Below, in pieces: positions 9,801 through 17,864 of a DNA stretch of 64,000 nucleotides. The notes under the pieces are model-generated. The model did no database searches and was not told the DNA's origin. It saw only the letters and a list, made by a program, of their open reading frames with translations. Numbering within the stretch: the first letter of the stretch is position 1; every line of letters begins with the position of its first letter. The position numbers and the translations under genes were made by a program. This stretch comes from Williamsia phyllosphaerae (GTDB lineage Bacteria > Actinomycetota > Actinomycetes > Mycobacteriales > Mycobacteriaceae), in the NCBI RefSeq assembly GCF_014635305.1, contig NZ_BMCS01000003.1, positions 620,001 through 684,000 on the forward strand. The letters are read 5' to 3'.

Positions 9801-10942
9801 ACCGCGCGTCGGCTGCCACCGTCGAGTACGGGAAGAAGACCCCGCTTATCACGTCACTCGTGCGCAACACGCCGCTCAACGCGGCGGGATCGAGCAAGGA
9901 CGTCCGACAGTTCGGCTTCCACCTGCCGGAGAACACCCTGACCTACTCGGCCGGCGACGCGTTGGGGGTGTGGCCCCGCAACAGCCCGCACCTGGTCGAC
10001 GAATGGCTCGACGTCACACGTCTCGACGGCGACACCGTCGTCGAGATCGGCGACGGGGGCGCTCGTCCTCTACGTCAGGCGCTGCGTGACGACCTCGAGA
10101 TCGCCCGGATCACGCCGGACCTGCTGCGGTTCGTCGTCAAGCGCACCGCCGACGTCGATCTCGAGGCGATGATGCTGCCGGAGAACCGCGAGACCCTCGC
10201 CGACTGGACCTGGGGACGACAGTCGGTGGACCTGCTCGGGATGCACCCGGTCCACGCCTCGGTCGACGAGTGGCTCCGTGTGCTCAAGCCGATGCAACCC
10301 CGGCTCTACTCCATCTCGTCGAGTCCGCGGTGCAGCCCCGACGAGGTTCAGCTGACGGTGGCCGCAGTGCGATACAACGTGCACGGCGTCGCCCGACGAG
10401 GAGTGTGCTCGACCTACCTCGCCGATCACGCCGACGGCGACGACATCGGAATCTTCGTGCAGCCCTCGTCGCATTTCCGTCCGCCCGCGGATCCGGAGAC
10501 GCCGATGATCATGGTCGGGCCCGGGACGGGCGTCGCACCGTTCCGGGCGTTCCTGCAGGAAAGACGAGCGCTGAGCCACACGGGCCCGAACTGGTTGTTC
10601 TTCGGTGAGCAACACGTCACCAGCGACTTCTACTACCGGGACGAACTCGAGGACCTGCTCGACGAGGGTCACCTGTCGCGACTGGACGTGGCGTTTTCGC
10701 GCGACCGGTCCGAGAAGGTCTACGTGCAGGATCGGATGCGCGAGCACGGCGCCGAACTGTGGGACTGGCTCAACCGCGGGGCGTCGTTCTACGTGTGCGG
10801 GGACGCCACGCGAATGGCCAAGGATGTCGACGCGGCCCTCAAGGGAGTCGTCGCACAGTTCGGCAGACTCGCCCCGAGCAGTGCCGACGCTTACGTCAAG
10901 GCGCTCGCAGCCGACAAGCGGTATCTGCGCGACGTCTACTGA
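6809..10942 (+). CDS. Assimilatory nitrate reductase fused to CysJ-type flavoprotein reductase
   Basis: This is one long polypeptide of 1377 residues. Residues 1-740 are a molybdopterin oxidoreductase with an N-terminal [4Fe-4S] motif at Cys6, Cys9, Cys13 and Cys46 (CAYCGVGC, RLCTKG) and the NasA-like SRLCMASAGTGYKQS, whose Cys is the probable Mo ligand. A linker leads to a flavodoxin domain from about residue 833 (LCASQTGTAEEFAE) and an FNR-like FAD/NADPH module (RLYSISSSPR near 1164, VGPGTGVAPFRAFLQERR near 1232). The end RYLRDVY is as in CysJ. Electrons would pass from NADPH through FAD, FMN and FeS to Mo, reducing nitrate to nitrite. The ATG is the only sensible start close before the FeS motif. 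This fusion type is known in actinobacteria. Confidence 0.92.
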   Translation: MVRSVCAYCGVGCGMLLQIGSAPSGAPSITRTVGDRDHPSNFGRLCTKGSTTADMLAAPGRLDSARTRTDRAAPLERADTAATIRATAGRLRAIIDEHGPDAVALYVSGQMSMEAQYLANKLAKGFIGTNQIESNSRLCMASAGTGYKQSLGADGPPGSYEDFDQADVFFVTGANMADCHPILHLRMLDRVRQGAKLIVVDPRRTATADKADLFLQIAPGTDLWLMNGILHLLVAHDHIDRAFIGEFTDGWDEMAAFLDDYGPAEVSAACGIAEADLRTAARWIGEADDWMSCWTMGLNQSTHGTWNTNALCNLHLATGAICRTGSGPFSLTGQPNAMGGREMGYMGPGLPGQRAATVDADRAFVEQQWGVAPGTIRTEVGGGTIDMFTRMADGQIRACWIICTNPVASVANRSTVIAGLERAELVITQDAFTDTETNAFADVVLPAALWTEFDGVMVNSERTVTLCQPAVDAPGEALPDWEIIATMARELGYTDAFDYSCAEEIFTEITGFANPRTGYDLRGITYERLRQNAIQWPCPPGSETTRHPIRYLNDGVSQTLRVADDGTTPRLSFPTPSGRAQFLARPAMTPAEMPDDDFPFVLNTGRLPHQWHTMTKTGKVTKLNRLNPGPFVEMHPDDAAERGIAAGDPVEVASRRGRAVVPAQISDRVRRGNCFAPFHWNDVFGADLAINAVTSDAIDPDSQQPGFKACAVRLVRAATAGVDSDSDIHSGAPPARTETPDRVDALAGALGVSTGAVELTATEQHWVAGLVTGLRAAAAEGITGIPTAPTSAPLRPEARAWVDGVLAGMFARADLARVDGAAPAIGDESDTPTRTAVVLCASQTGTAEEFAEAAADRLRTTGVGVSMHTMDEFPVAELAEHDAALLITSTTGDGDAPDNGGGFWEQVSSSDAPPLTGVRFSVLAFGDSNYADFCGHGRKLDERMAELGADRIIERADCEPDYEETANAWLDSVSAHLGDGPVGTPADRPVGATTRLVDRASAATVEYGKKTPLITSLVRNTPLNAAGSSKDVRQFGFHLPENTLTYSAGDALGVWPRNSPHLVDEWLDVTRLDGDTVVEIGDGGARPLRQALRDDLEIARITPDLLRFVVKRTADVDLEAMMLPENRETLADWTWGRQSVDLLGMHPVHASVDEWLRVLKPMQPRLYSISSSPRCSPDEVQLTVAAVRYNVHGVARRGVCSTYLADHADGDDIGIFVQPSSHFRPPADPETPMIMVGPGTGVAPFRAFLQERRALSHTGPNWLFFGEQHVTSDFYYRDELEDLLDEGHLSRLDVAFSRDRSEKVYVQDRMREHGAELWDWLNRGASFYVCGDATRMAKDVDAALKGVVAQFGRLAPSSADAYVKALAADKRYLRDVY

Positions 10943-10981
10943 ACGGTCCGTTGCGGTCGCTGCGACGGCTAGCCTGGACCG

Positions 10982-11392
10982 GTGACAGTGATGAGCACCG
11001 TGTTCTTTGCTGTCGGCGACTCGATTGTGGTCGCCGGATGGATCTGGTCGCTGATGCGGGCCTGGCGAGCCGGACACGATCCGGACCTGGAACTGGCCAT
11101 CGAGGCGGCTCGGCACGACCCGAAGGAATCGACGGCTCAGTTGCGTCGTGACGCCGTCGACTGGAAACACCGTCTGGAGAACCGGGCGTCGTACCCGGCC
11201 TTCGCCTCGGCCGTCGTCAGCGGCATCACGCTGGGGTTCAGTGGCAACGCGGTCGGCCGCGGTACCGGATACACCGACACCTGGATCATCAGCGCCGCTC
11301 TGTTGATCGCATCTCTTGCGGTCGCCTTCTCGGCGCGATTGATCACGGCCAAACGCATCCAGCGGCGCCTGCCCGAGCTACTTGGTCGATAA
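10982..11392 (+). CDS. Hypothetical membrane protein
   Basis: This 136-residue protein has a GTG start 39 bases after the nitrate reductase stop. A hydrophobic N-terminal segment (about 6-26) is followed by a charged cytosolic stretch with many Arg, Asp and Glu, and then two further membrane segments (about 72-93 and 98-120). No family was recognised. It may be read through from the nitrate reductase gene but shows no feature that ties it to nitrate. Confidence 0.65.
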   Translation: MTVMSTVFFAVGDSIVVAGWIWSLMRAWRAGHDPDLELAIEAARHDPKESTAQLRRDAVDWKHRLENRASYPAFASAVVSGITLGFSGNAVGRGTGYTDTWIISAALLIASLAVAFSARLITAKRIQRRLPELLGR

Positions 11393-11396
11393 GTGT

Positions 11397-11876
11397 CTAG
11401 TGCGTCGGCAGCACGCACGCGGTGTCGAGGCCCAGGACCCGGTTGAGTCGACCGAACGCGAGCCAGGAACCCAGGCACATGCTCAACTCGACGATCTCGT
11501 TCTGGGAGTAGTGCGTCTTCATCCGCGCCCAGAAGTCGTCGTCGATGCCGTGATGGTCGGTCGCGTATCGCTCGGCGTACTCCGCGGCCAGACGCGTGCG
11601 GGCGTCGAAGGCGTCGGTGGTCCGCCACTGCGCCACCGACTCGTCGAAGCCCACCTCGACCGTGCGCCCGTCCCGGTCGGTGCGCCAGTCCTGACAGAAG
11701 ACGCATCCGTTGATCTGTGCGATGCGCAGTCGCGCGGCCTCGAACTCGCGGAGCCCCAGGGTCGTGTCGGAGTAGACCTTCAACGACAGGGTCGCCGCGG
11801 CCGGCCCGATGCCGGGCACCATCTCGCCCCAGACGTAGGTGATGGGGTCCTTGCCCTCGGGTACGTCCACGATCAT
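11397..11876 (-). CDS. Carboxymuconolactone decarboxylase (AhpD-like) family protein
   Basis: This 159-residue all-helical protein has the AhpD-type signature ARLRIAQINGCVFCQDWR, with the CxxC pair and the helix that follows. Members act as peroxidase partners or as gamma-carboxymuconolactone decarboxylases. The CxxC and absence of other motifs favour a thiol redox role. The ATG overlaps the stop of the upstream dehydrogenase gene as ATGA, so the two are translationally coupled and both fall under the KstR-like operator upstream. A role in steroid or aromatic catabolism is inferred from that operator. Confidence 0.85.
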   Translation of the reverse strand: MIVDVPEGKDPITYVWGEMVPGIGPAAATLSLKVYSDTTLGLREFEAARLRIAQINGCVFCQDWRTDRDGRTVEVGFDESVAQWRTTDAFDARTRLAAEYAERYATDHHGIDDDFWARMKTHYSQNEIVELSMCLGSWLAFGRLNRVLGLDTACVLPTH

Positions 11877-12970
11877 GCCGGTGCCTTCCGTGAGAGTTTT
11901 CCCACCGCCGGGGACAGCGGGATGTCGAGGGCGTCGTAGAGACCCGGTGGTGCATCGCGCAACCACGGCAGCGCGTTGACCAGACGTCCGACCGCGGTCG
12001 CGTTCCCACCGGCCGCACGGTTGCCGTCCTCGTCGGTCGCCTCCACGGTGATCGCGATCCGCGGACGGCCCTCGACGATGACGATGTGCGCACCGTCGCC
12101 GCCGTCCGGGGGAGTGGGCCAGTCCGGCGCGCACGAGGGGTGGATGCGGGTGACGTGTTCGATGACGATCAACGGTTCGCCGTCGACGATCCCCTGCACC
12201 TCGAAACGCAACGCGCCCTGCGTTCCCCGCTCGAAGGTGCCCATCCGGACCGTCTCGATGGTGTCGTCGAGGGCACGGCGATCGAGGGTCTCGCGGATCT
12301 CGTCGATCTCCACACCGAGCGCCCGGGCGATCAGACGGATCTGACCGCCCCACACCATGGTCGGGACCGTGGCCGCCACCATCGGCGGGTCATAGTCCAT
12401 CGGCTGCCCCATGCCGATGAGGTACCGGACCGAGTCCGGCTGGTCATAGGTCGTGTAGTCGAAGATCTCCTGGCAGCGGACCTCGTCGACAGCCGAGGCG
12501 AGACCCGTCGCGAGGACGGGCAGGATGTCGTTTCCCCATCCGGGATCGACGCCGGAGACAAAGAGGCTGCCGCCTCCCGCGGTGATCGCCGCGTCGACCG
12601 GTCCGCGGATCTCCGGCGGCGCAGACGCCGGATCGTAGAGGGCGTAGAGCGACGGGGTGACCACGATCAGGCCGCGCGCCAGCGCGCCGACGATGTCGGC
12701 GAGGGCGTCGTCGGGACGGATGTCGCCGGACGCCGCGTAGACCACCGCGGTGGCGGTCGCGAGCGTGGCGTCGACCTCATCGGTGGCGATCACTCCCAGC
12801 GACCGTCCGAGATCCGCCAGGTCGCCGGCATCGCGTCCGACCTTCGCTGCGCTGTGCACGATCACGCCGACCAGCTCGAGATCGGGATGCGCCTCGACCG
12901 CGCGTATCGAGGCTCGCCCCACGTTCCCCGTACCCCAGACCACGGTCGGGATCGTCGGCTTCGTACTCAT
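11873..12970 (-). CDS. Dihydrodipicolinate reductase-like NAD(P)-dependent dehydrogenase
   Basis: This 365-residue Rossmann enzyme has the N-terminal dinucleotide motif VVWGTGNVGRAS at about residues 9-20. Its overall pattern matches the actinobacterial DapB-like or diaminopentanoate-dehydrogenase-like family, not the short true DapB (about 245 residues), so lysine biosynthesis is unlikely. The substrate is unknown. A palindrome fitting the KstR consensus lies 12 bases upstream of the ATG, and a TATACA-like -10 lies so close to the start that the message would be nearly leaderless. It forms an operon with the AhpD-like gene. A role in sterol catabolism is inferred from the operator. Confidence 0.8.
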   Translation of the reverse strand: MSTKPTIPTVVWGTGNVGRASIRAVEAHPDLELVGVIVHSAAKVGRDAGDLADLGRSLGVIATDEVDATLATATAVVYAASGDIRPDDALADIVGALARGLIVVTPSLYALYDPASAPPEIRGPVDAAITAGGGSLFVSGVDPGWGNDILPVLATGLASAVDEVRCQEIFDYTTYDQPDSVRYLIGMGQPMDYDPPMVAATVPTMVWGGQIRLIARALGVEIDEIRETLDRRALDDTIETVRMGTFERGTQGALRFEVQGIVDGEPLIVIEHVTRIHPSCAPDWPTPPDGGDGAHIVIVEGRPRIAITVEATDEDGNRAAGGNATAVGRLVNALPWLRDAPPGLYDALDIPLSPAVGKLSRKAPA

Positions 12971-12982
12971 GTCCGAACTGTA

Positions 12983-12996
12983 TAGAACACGTTCTA
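12983..12996. promoter_or_regulatory. KstR-type operator
   Basis: TAGAACACGTTCTA has perfect 6-bp arms around AC. It fits every fixed position of the published KstR consensus TnnAACnnGTTnnA. It sits in the divergent gap, 12 bases before the dehydrogenase ATG and about 170 bases before the diguanylate cyclase, where a repressor would block the leftward promoter. Another TetR-family repressor with a similar site cannot be excluded. Confidence 0.75.
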
Positions 12997-13168
12997 GTTT
13001 TGGGTATGATCGGTCGATTCCAGCCGGTCAGCCGAGCGTCTCGACGCCGACACACGGTGTGACGGATCACATGGCCGGACGGTAACGGCAATTCACGGAT
13101 CAGCGATATCAAATCGAACCACCCGGCCCGACCCTGGCGCGGGAACCCAGCGACGGGAGAGGACGCCG

Positions 13169-14149
13169 ATGACCGACGTCCAGACCGCGCCCCCACGCTT
13201 CGACGAGGCCTCCGCCGACGTCCTCACCTACCTCCGTCAGGCAATCCCCATCGGGACCTGGACGGTCACCCGGTTCGACGGCGAGCGTCAGATCTACCTG
13301 TCGGTGGACGACACCGACCTGGGCCTGTCCTCGGGCGACTCGGTGGCATGGTCGGACTCGATGTGCCAGTACTCGGTGACCCGCACCCGGCCGACCTTCG
13401 TCGACAACCCGCACGCCGTCGCCCGGTACGCCGCGATCATCGAGAAGTCCGGACTCGACGTGGAGTCCTACGTCGGTTACCCGCTGACGACCTCCGACGG
13501 GAAGCTGTTCGGCACGCTGTGCGGATTCGGTCGTCACCGTCTTCCCGAGACCGCGGAGAGCAACGAGGACCTGATCGTGTTGCTCGCCTCGCTGCTCGCG
13601 CGCATCCTCGAGGCCGATCTCCAGGCCACCGCAGTCGCCCGGGCGTTGGAGGCCGCTCGACGCAACGCCGACACCGACGCGTTGACCGGTCTCGTCAGTC
13701 GCAGCGGGTGGCAACGCCTCCTCGAGGACGAGGAGGCGCGGTTCCGTCGGTTCGGCGATCCCGGCGCGGTCGTGATCATCGACCTCGACGACCTCAAGGA
13801 GGTCAACGATCTGCAGGGCCATCACGCCGGAGACGACCACCTGCGATCGATCGCCACGATCCTGACCGACGTGGTCGTCGAACCCGGGATCATCGCCCGG
13901 ATCGGCGGCGACGAGTTCGCGATCCTGCTCACCGACGCCACCGCGACGATCGTCGACGACGTGGTGGCGCGTCTCCGGCGGGCGATCACGACACGTCACG
14001 TGTCCGCGTCGATGGGATTCGGCCTCTACTCGATCACCGAGGGACTCGACGGCGCCTGGCGTGCGGCCGACGCCGCCATGTACATCGACAAGATGTCCAA
14101 GCGGCCGTTCCGGGAGAACACCGGAGACCGCGCCGCCGTCGTCGACTGA
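13169..14149 (+). CDS. GAF-GGDEF diguanylate cyclase
   Basis: This 326-residue cytosolic protein has an N-terminal GAF sensory domain (about 15-155) and a C-terminal GGDEF domain (about 165-320) that makes cyclic di-GMP from two GTP. The active-site loop RIGGDEF is intact at 244-250, with the metal-binding strand VVIIDLDDLKEVND. The inhibitory RxxD site normally found just upstream is absent (GIIARIGGDEF), so product inhibition through that site is unlikely. GAGAGG lies 8-13 bases before the ATG. There is no EAL domain and no membrane segment, and the GAF ligand is unknown. Confidence 0.92.
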   Translation: MTDVQTAPPRFDEASADVLTYLRQAIPIGTWTVTRFDGERQIYLSVDDTDLGLSSGDSVAWSDSMCQYSVTRTRPTFVDNPHAVARYAAIIEKSGLDVESYVGYPLTTSDGKLFGTLCGFGRHRLPETAESNEDLIVLLASLLARILEADLQATAVARALEAARRNADTDALTGLVSRSGWQRLLEDEEARFRRFGDPGAVVIIDLDDLKEVNDLQGHHAGDDHLRSIATILTDVVVEPGIIARIGGDEFAILLTDATATIVDDVVARLRRAITTRHVSASMGFGLYSITEGLDGAWRAADAAMYIDKMSKRPFRENTGDRAAVVD

Positions 14150-14248
14150 AGGGTCATCGCGGGTGACCCGTTTGTGTTTCGCGTCCGGACTTCGACACAG
14201 TTGTGCCGTGAGAACAGAACCGACACCTTGCACCGGAGGCGCACACGC

Positions 14249-14752
14249 ATGGGGACACTGATCATCGTGGTGACCGCCGTACTCGCCGTCTTCGTTCTCC
14301 TCGGCGGCGCGTGGTTCGCGATCGATTCGACGATGCGTGTCCGGCGGTTCGCCCGATCGACCGACCTGGTCCCCGGGCGCCCTGGACGAGCGCCTGCGGA
14401 GTGGACGACCTCGGATTCTCCCGAGGCCGTCGCGCACCGCCGGATCCGCTATGCGATCGCCACCGTGCACGAGAACCCGACCCTGACGTCCACACCGTCG
14501 GTGACCGCTGCCCTCACACGACTCGACGACGAGGTGTTCGCCCTCGACGACCGCCTGATCGCCGCCGCGCACCCGGAGAACGCAGATGCGCTGCGACGCA
14601 TCGGTTTCGCCGTCGACGAGCTCGAGTCATTGGCCGGCCGGCTGGCCTATGCCTCGCCGCAGGCGGCCGAGCCCGTCATCGATGCGGCGATCGCGTACCT
14701 CCGCGACCCCGTGGAGCGGCCGGACGTCGACGCCGACAGCGACAACGACTGA
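14249..14752 (+). CDS. Membrane-anchored hypothetical protein
   Basis: This 167-residue protein has one N-terminal membrane segment (about 3-26) and a helical, acidic soluble domain. Nothing recognisable is present. I placed the start at this ATG because GGAGG lies nine bases upstream and the hydrophobic helix begins at once; a longer frame upstream has no good site. It follows the diguanylate cyclase by about 100 bases and converges on the GAF-ANTAR pair. Confidence 0.7.
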   Translation: MGTLIIVVTAVLAVFVLLGGAWFAIDSTMRVRRFARSTDLVPGRPGRAPAEWTTSDSPEAVAHRRIRYAIATVHENPTLTSTPSVTAALTRLDDEVFALDDRLIAAAHPENADALRRIGFAVDELESLAGRLAYASPQAAEPVIDAAIAYLRDPVERPDVDADSDND

Positions 14753-14776
14753 CCGGGACGGTGCGTCCGGACGAGA

Positions 14777-15556
14777 TCAGCTGGTGAAGTACCGCGGCGG
14801 ATCCGGCACGGCCGGCGGGATCAACGTGCCGCCCGCGGTCGGGTCCCCGGGCGCCGAGTCGTGACCGGCCACGATCGCCGTCGCGTGTTCGGTGGTCGTC
14901 ACATCGTGGGCTCGGGCCAGACGGGTCAGTTCCTGCCGCGCGGCGTCGGGGTCGATGCCGCGCGCCGCGGCGATGATGCCGATCGCGAAGGCCATCGACG
15001 CGCTACCCTCCAACACCCGACCGACCGCGGTCGATGCGTGGTCGCGGCGCTCACGAGCGGTGCCCACCGTGAGCGCGAGAGCGGTCAGATCGGCGAGCAA
15101 CTGTCCGAGTCCGTTGGGACGCCCGACACCCCACGGCTCCGAGGTGTGGATCACGACCGATCCGAGGACGACCGACAGCGCGTTGATCGGATAGGCGCGA
15201 ACCGATCGCATCCCCAGCAGCGCGGCGCGTTCCCGGTAGGCCGGCCACCGGGTGTCGTCGGCGATCTCGGCCATCATCGTCGTCGCCCCACCCAGGGCGC
15301 TCTCCAGTCCCGGGCCGGTCGAGTTCAGCATCTGGTCGGCCTCCCGCCGATCGGCCACGGACTCGGCCACGATGTGTGCGGCGCGCGACGGCGCGCCGAG
15401 GACGTACGGGTCGACCAGGACCACCGTGGCGGAATACGCCGTCAAGCCCTCGCGGGCGTACCGAGCCACCGTCTGCATCACCACCGGCAGATCGAAATCG
15501 CCGGTCAGCGTGCTCGCCAGGTCGGCGATCGCCACCCGCGACTGTTCGTCGGTCAC
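14777..15556 (-). CDS. GAF-ANTAR regulator (downstream copy)
   Basis: This 259-residue protein has a GAF domain (about 10-165) and a C-terminal helical ANTAR-like domain (about 180-235, SMAFAIGIIAAARGIDPDAARQ then LTRLARAHD). ANTAR domains bind paired hairpins in RNA and act as antiterminators. The start is a GTG 28 bases after the stop of a second GAF-ANTAR gene, so the two form an operon. No strong ribosome site is visible, and translation may depend on readthrough coupling. The signal and RNA target are unknown. Confidence 0.8.
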   Translation of the reverse strand: MTDEQSRVAIADLASTLTGDFDLPVVMQTVARYAREGLTAYSATVVLVDPYVLGAPSRAAHIVAESVADRREADQMLNSTGPGLESALGGATTMMAEIADDTRWPAYRERAALLGMRSVRAYPINALSVVLGSVVIHTSEPWGVGRPNGLGQLLADLTALALTVGTARERRDHASTAVGRVLEGSASMAFAIGIIAAARGIDPDAARQELTRLARAHDVTTTEHATAIVAGHDSAPGDPTAGGTLIPPAVPDPPRYFTS

Positions 15557-15584
15557 CGTGGCCGCCCGCGCACGTCGTCGGATC

Positions 15585-16421
15585 TCATCGGATCTCCTCG
15601 GTGCCGTCGAACGTGCCGCGCGTGTCGAGTCTGCGGGCGACGATGTCGTCGGCGACGTCCTTGATCGAACGACCGGTCTGGAACGCGTGCGCGCGCAGAC
15701 GCGCCATGGCCTCGATGGTGGGAACATGTAGCTGCACGGCGACCATCCCCGAGGCCAGATAGACCTGGGCCCGCGAATTCGCCCCCTGCGCAACGACTTC
15801 GTCGGCAGCGAGCCATTCGGCCACGCGGGCGGCGTCGCTACCGGGACCGAGGTGGGCGATGACGGCGTCCCAGTTCTGCGCGATGGTCGTCGCCACGGTC
15901 TGAGCGCACAGTGCCGCCACGCGTGATTCGTCCTCGGCCAGTGGGCCCGCGGACCGTCGGTACAGTTCGAGCACACCCAGGGGCCGTGTGCCCGCGTTGA
16001 CGGCGAAGGCGAAGACCGCCCGCACACCGACCGCGCGCGCCTCGGCGGTGAACATCGGCCACCGTCGACTCGCGACGTCGGCACCCATGTCGGGGACGAG
16101 CTGCGGACTGCCCGCCGGGGAGAAGACATCCAGACACGGCCCCTCGCCGAGGGTGAACTGCAGCTCGTCGAGGTGATACGACATCGCGTCGGTGGCACGG
16201 ACCAGATCGCGGACCCCGGTCGACTCGGTGAGCAGGGCTATCGCCGCGCCGTCGACGCCGGTCAGACGCGCCGCTGTCCGGCTGAGATCTCCCAGACCCG
16301 AGAACAGGCTCCGGTCGGCCGTCGGCATCGGGCCAGGAGTTCCGGAACCGGCGTCATCGGGTTCGCGGCGATCGAACTGATGCGGGCGATCGACCATGCG
16401 AGCCCCCGACATCGTCGTCAT
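15585..16421 (-). CDS. GAF-ANTAR regulator (upstream copy)
   Basis: This 278-residue protein has a GAF domain (about 45-190, with LGEGPCLDVFSPAGSPQLVPD typical of this class) and a C-terminal ANTAR domain (about 215-265, ASGMVAVQLHVPTIEAMARL, then GRSIKDVADDIV). Such proteins probably respond to a ligand or redox state through GAF and prevent transcription termination through ANTAR. The first ATG is used here; an internal ATG at 16397 preceded by GGGGGC is a plausible alternative. It heads a two-gene operon with another GAF-ANTAR protein. Confidence 0.85.
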   Translation of the reverse strand: MTTMSGARMVDRPHQFDRREPDDAGSGTPGPMPTADRSLFSGLGDLSRTAARLTGVDGAAIALLTESTGVRDLVRATDAMSYHLDELQFTLGEGPCLDVFSPAGSPQLVPDMGADVASRRWPMFTAEARAVGVRAVFAFAVNAGTRPLGVLELYRRSAGPLAEDESRVAALCAQTVATTIAQNWDAVIAHLGPGSDAARVAEWLAADEVVAQGANSRAQVYLASGMVAVQLHVPTIEAMARLRAHAFQTGRSIKDVADDIVARRLDTRGTFDGTEEIR

Positions 16422-16504
16422 ACTCGCGAAACCCGCACGATCCGGCGGGATCGGGTCAGCCTAACACCGGCGCCGGTCGGTATCGGTCGAGACGAGAGTC
16501 CGGC

Positions 16505-17785
16505 TCAGGCGCGGCTGGTGTGTTGCCGGGCACCGAGTTCGACGGGCAGGTGCGCCCACCCGTTGAGCACCCGTGTGTCGCGCTTGGTACCGACACCGGC
16601 GGGGCGCAGGTCCGGGAAGCGATCGAACAGCGAGCGCAGTCCCACCTCGGTCTCGGCCCTGGCCAGTGCGGCCCCGAGGCAGAAGTGCCGACCACCCGAG
16701 AAGGACAGGTGCTTACCGGCGTTCACGCGTGTCACGTCGAACCGGTCGGGGTCGTCGAACACCTTCGGATCGCGGTTCGCGCCGGCGAGCACGAGGATCG
16801 CGAGATCACCCTGATCCATCCGGACACCGGCGACCTCGACCGGGGACTTGGCGACACGGGCGGTCATCTGCACGGGCGCCTCGAGACGCAACATCTCGTC
16901 GACGGCGTTGGGCCACAGGGACGGATCCTCGTGCAGGGCGTCGAGCTGGTCCGGGTTGCGCAGGAGGAGGTCGATACCGCTGCCGAGGATGTTGACCGTG
17001 GTCTCGAACCCCGCTGCGAGCACGAGTCCGGCGACTCCGAGCAGTTCGGTGTCGGTCAACGACACCCCGTCGTCGGAAGCCCGGATCAGTTGGCTGAACA
17101 GGTCGTCGCCGGGAGAGCGGCGCAGCGCGGCCAGATGATCGGACAGCCAGGCGTTGAATCCGACGAGCCCGGTCTCCACCTCGGAGAACTGCGTCCACGT
17201 CAGACCGATGTCGAGGCTGGGCGCGGCGAGTTCGCCGAACTCCAGGACACGCATCCGATCGGCATCGGGGACGCCGAGGATGTCGCTGATGACGGCGACC
17301 GGCAGCAGAGCGCAGTACCGCTCGACGATGTCGACGGGCGCGGTGGTCTCGGCGAGGTCGTCGAGCAGGGCGTCGGCGGTCTCCTGGACACCCGCCCGCA
17401 TCGCCTCGACGGCCCGGGCGGTGAACACCGACGACACCAGCCGGCGGTACCGCGTGTGATCCGGCGGCTCGACGGCGAGCAACGACGGGGGCCGCAGCGG
17501 GTGCAGAGCGTCTGACCGGGTGTGTTTTTCGATCCATCTCAGGGGCGCGGGCAGCCGGGACCCGAGGATGATGGTGCGGAAGTCGTCGGAGCGCAGTGTC
17601 TCGAACACGACGGAGTGATCGACGGTGATGGCGGCCAGCGCGGTCTCGACGAGCGGTCCCTTGGCACGGATCTCGGCGTAGACCCCCGACGCATCGGCAC
17701 GTGTCGCCGGATCGGCGATCAGCTTGGCCTGTGGATCACCGGCCGCGGCTGCCCGTTTGGCGAGAAAGCGGATGAACCCGTGCAT
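16505..17785 (-). CDS. Cytochrome P450
   Basis: This is a soluble bacterial class I P450. The haem-binding loop FSGGRHFCLGAALAR contains the Cys ligand. The I-helix oxygen-activation motif is AGFETT, and the K-helix ExxR lies in DEMLRLEAPVQ. I chose the ATG at 17785 because AGGTGG lies six bases upstream; it gives 426 residues, while an upstream ATG at 17827 and a TTG at 17854 lack ribosome sites. It is followed closely by a TetR gene on the same strand. No ferredoxin or ferredoxin reductase is adjacent, so the redox partner must be encoded elsewhere. The substrate is unknown. Confidence 0.93.
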   Translation of the reverse strand: MHGFIRFLAKRAAAAGDPQAKLIADPATRADASGVYAEIRAKGPLVETALAAITVDHSVVFETLRSDDFRTIILGSRLPAPLRWIEKHTRSDALHPLRPPSLLAVEPPDHTRYRRLVSSVFTARAVEAMRAGVQETADALLDDLAETTAPVDIVERYCALLPVAVISDILGVPDADRMRVLEFGELAAPSLDIGLTWTQFSEVETGLVGFNAWLSDHLAALRRSPGDDLFSQLIRASDDGVSLTDTELLGVAGLVLAAGFETTVNILGSGIDLLLRNPDQLDALHEDPSLWPNAVDEMLRLEAPVQMTARVAKSPVEVAGVRMDQGDLAILVLAGANRDPKVFDDPDRFDVTRVNAGKHLSFSGGRHFCLGAALARAETEVGLRSLFDRFPDLRPAGVGTKRDTRVLNGWAHLPVELGARQHTSRA

Positions 17786-17864
17786 GGCGACCCACCTGGC
17801 CGCCGATCGCATCGACATCGTGCCCATGATTCGCGATCGGGTGGCGCAGCGCAATGATCGGAGT

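Noticed and set aside
11873..12970. Calling the KstR-box gene dapB
   Set aside because: It is about 120 residues longer than true DapB and matches the broader DapB-like family instead.
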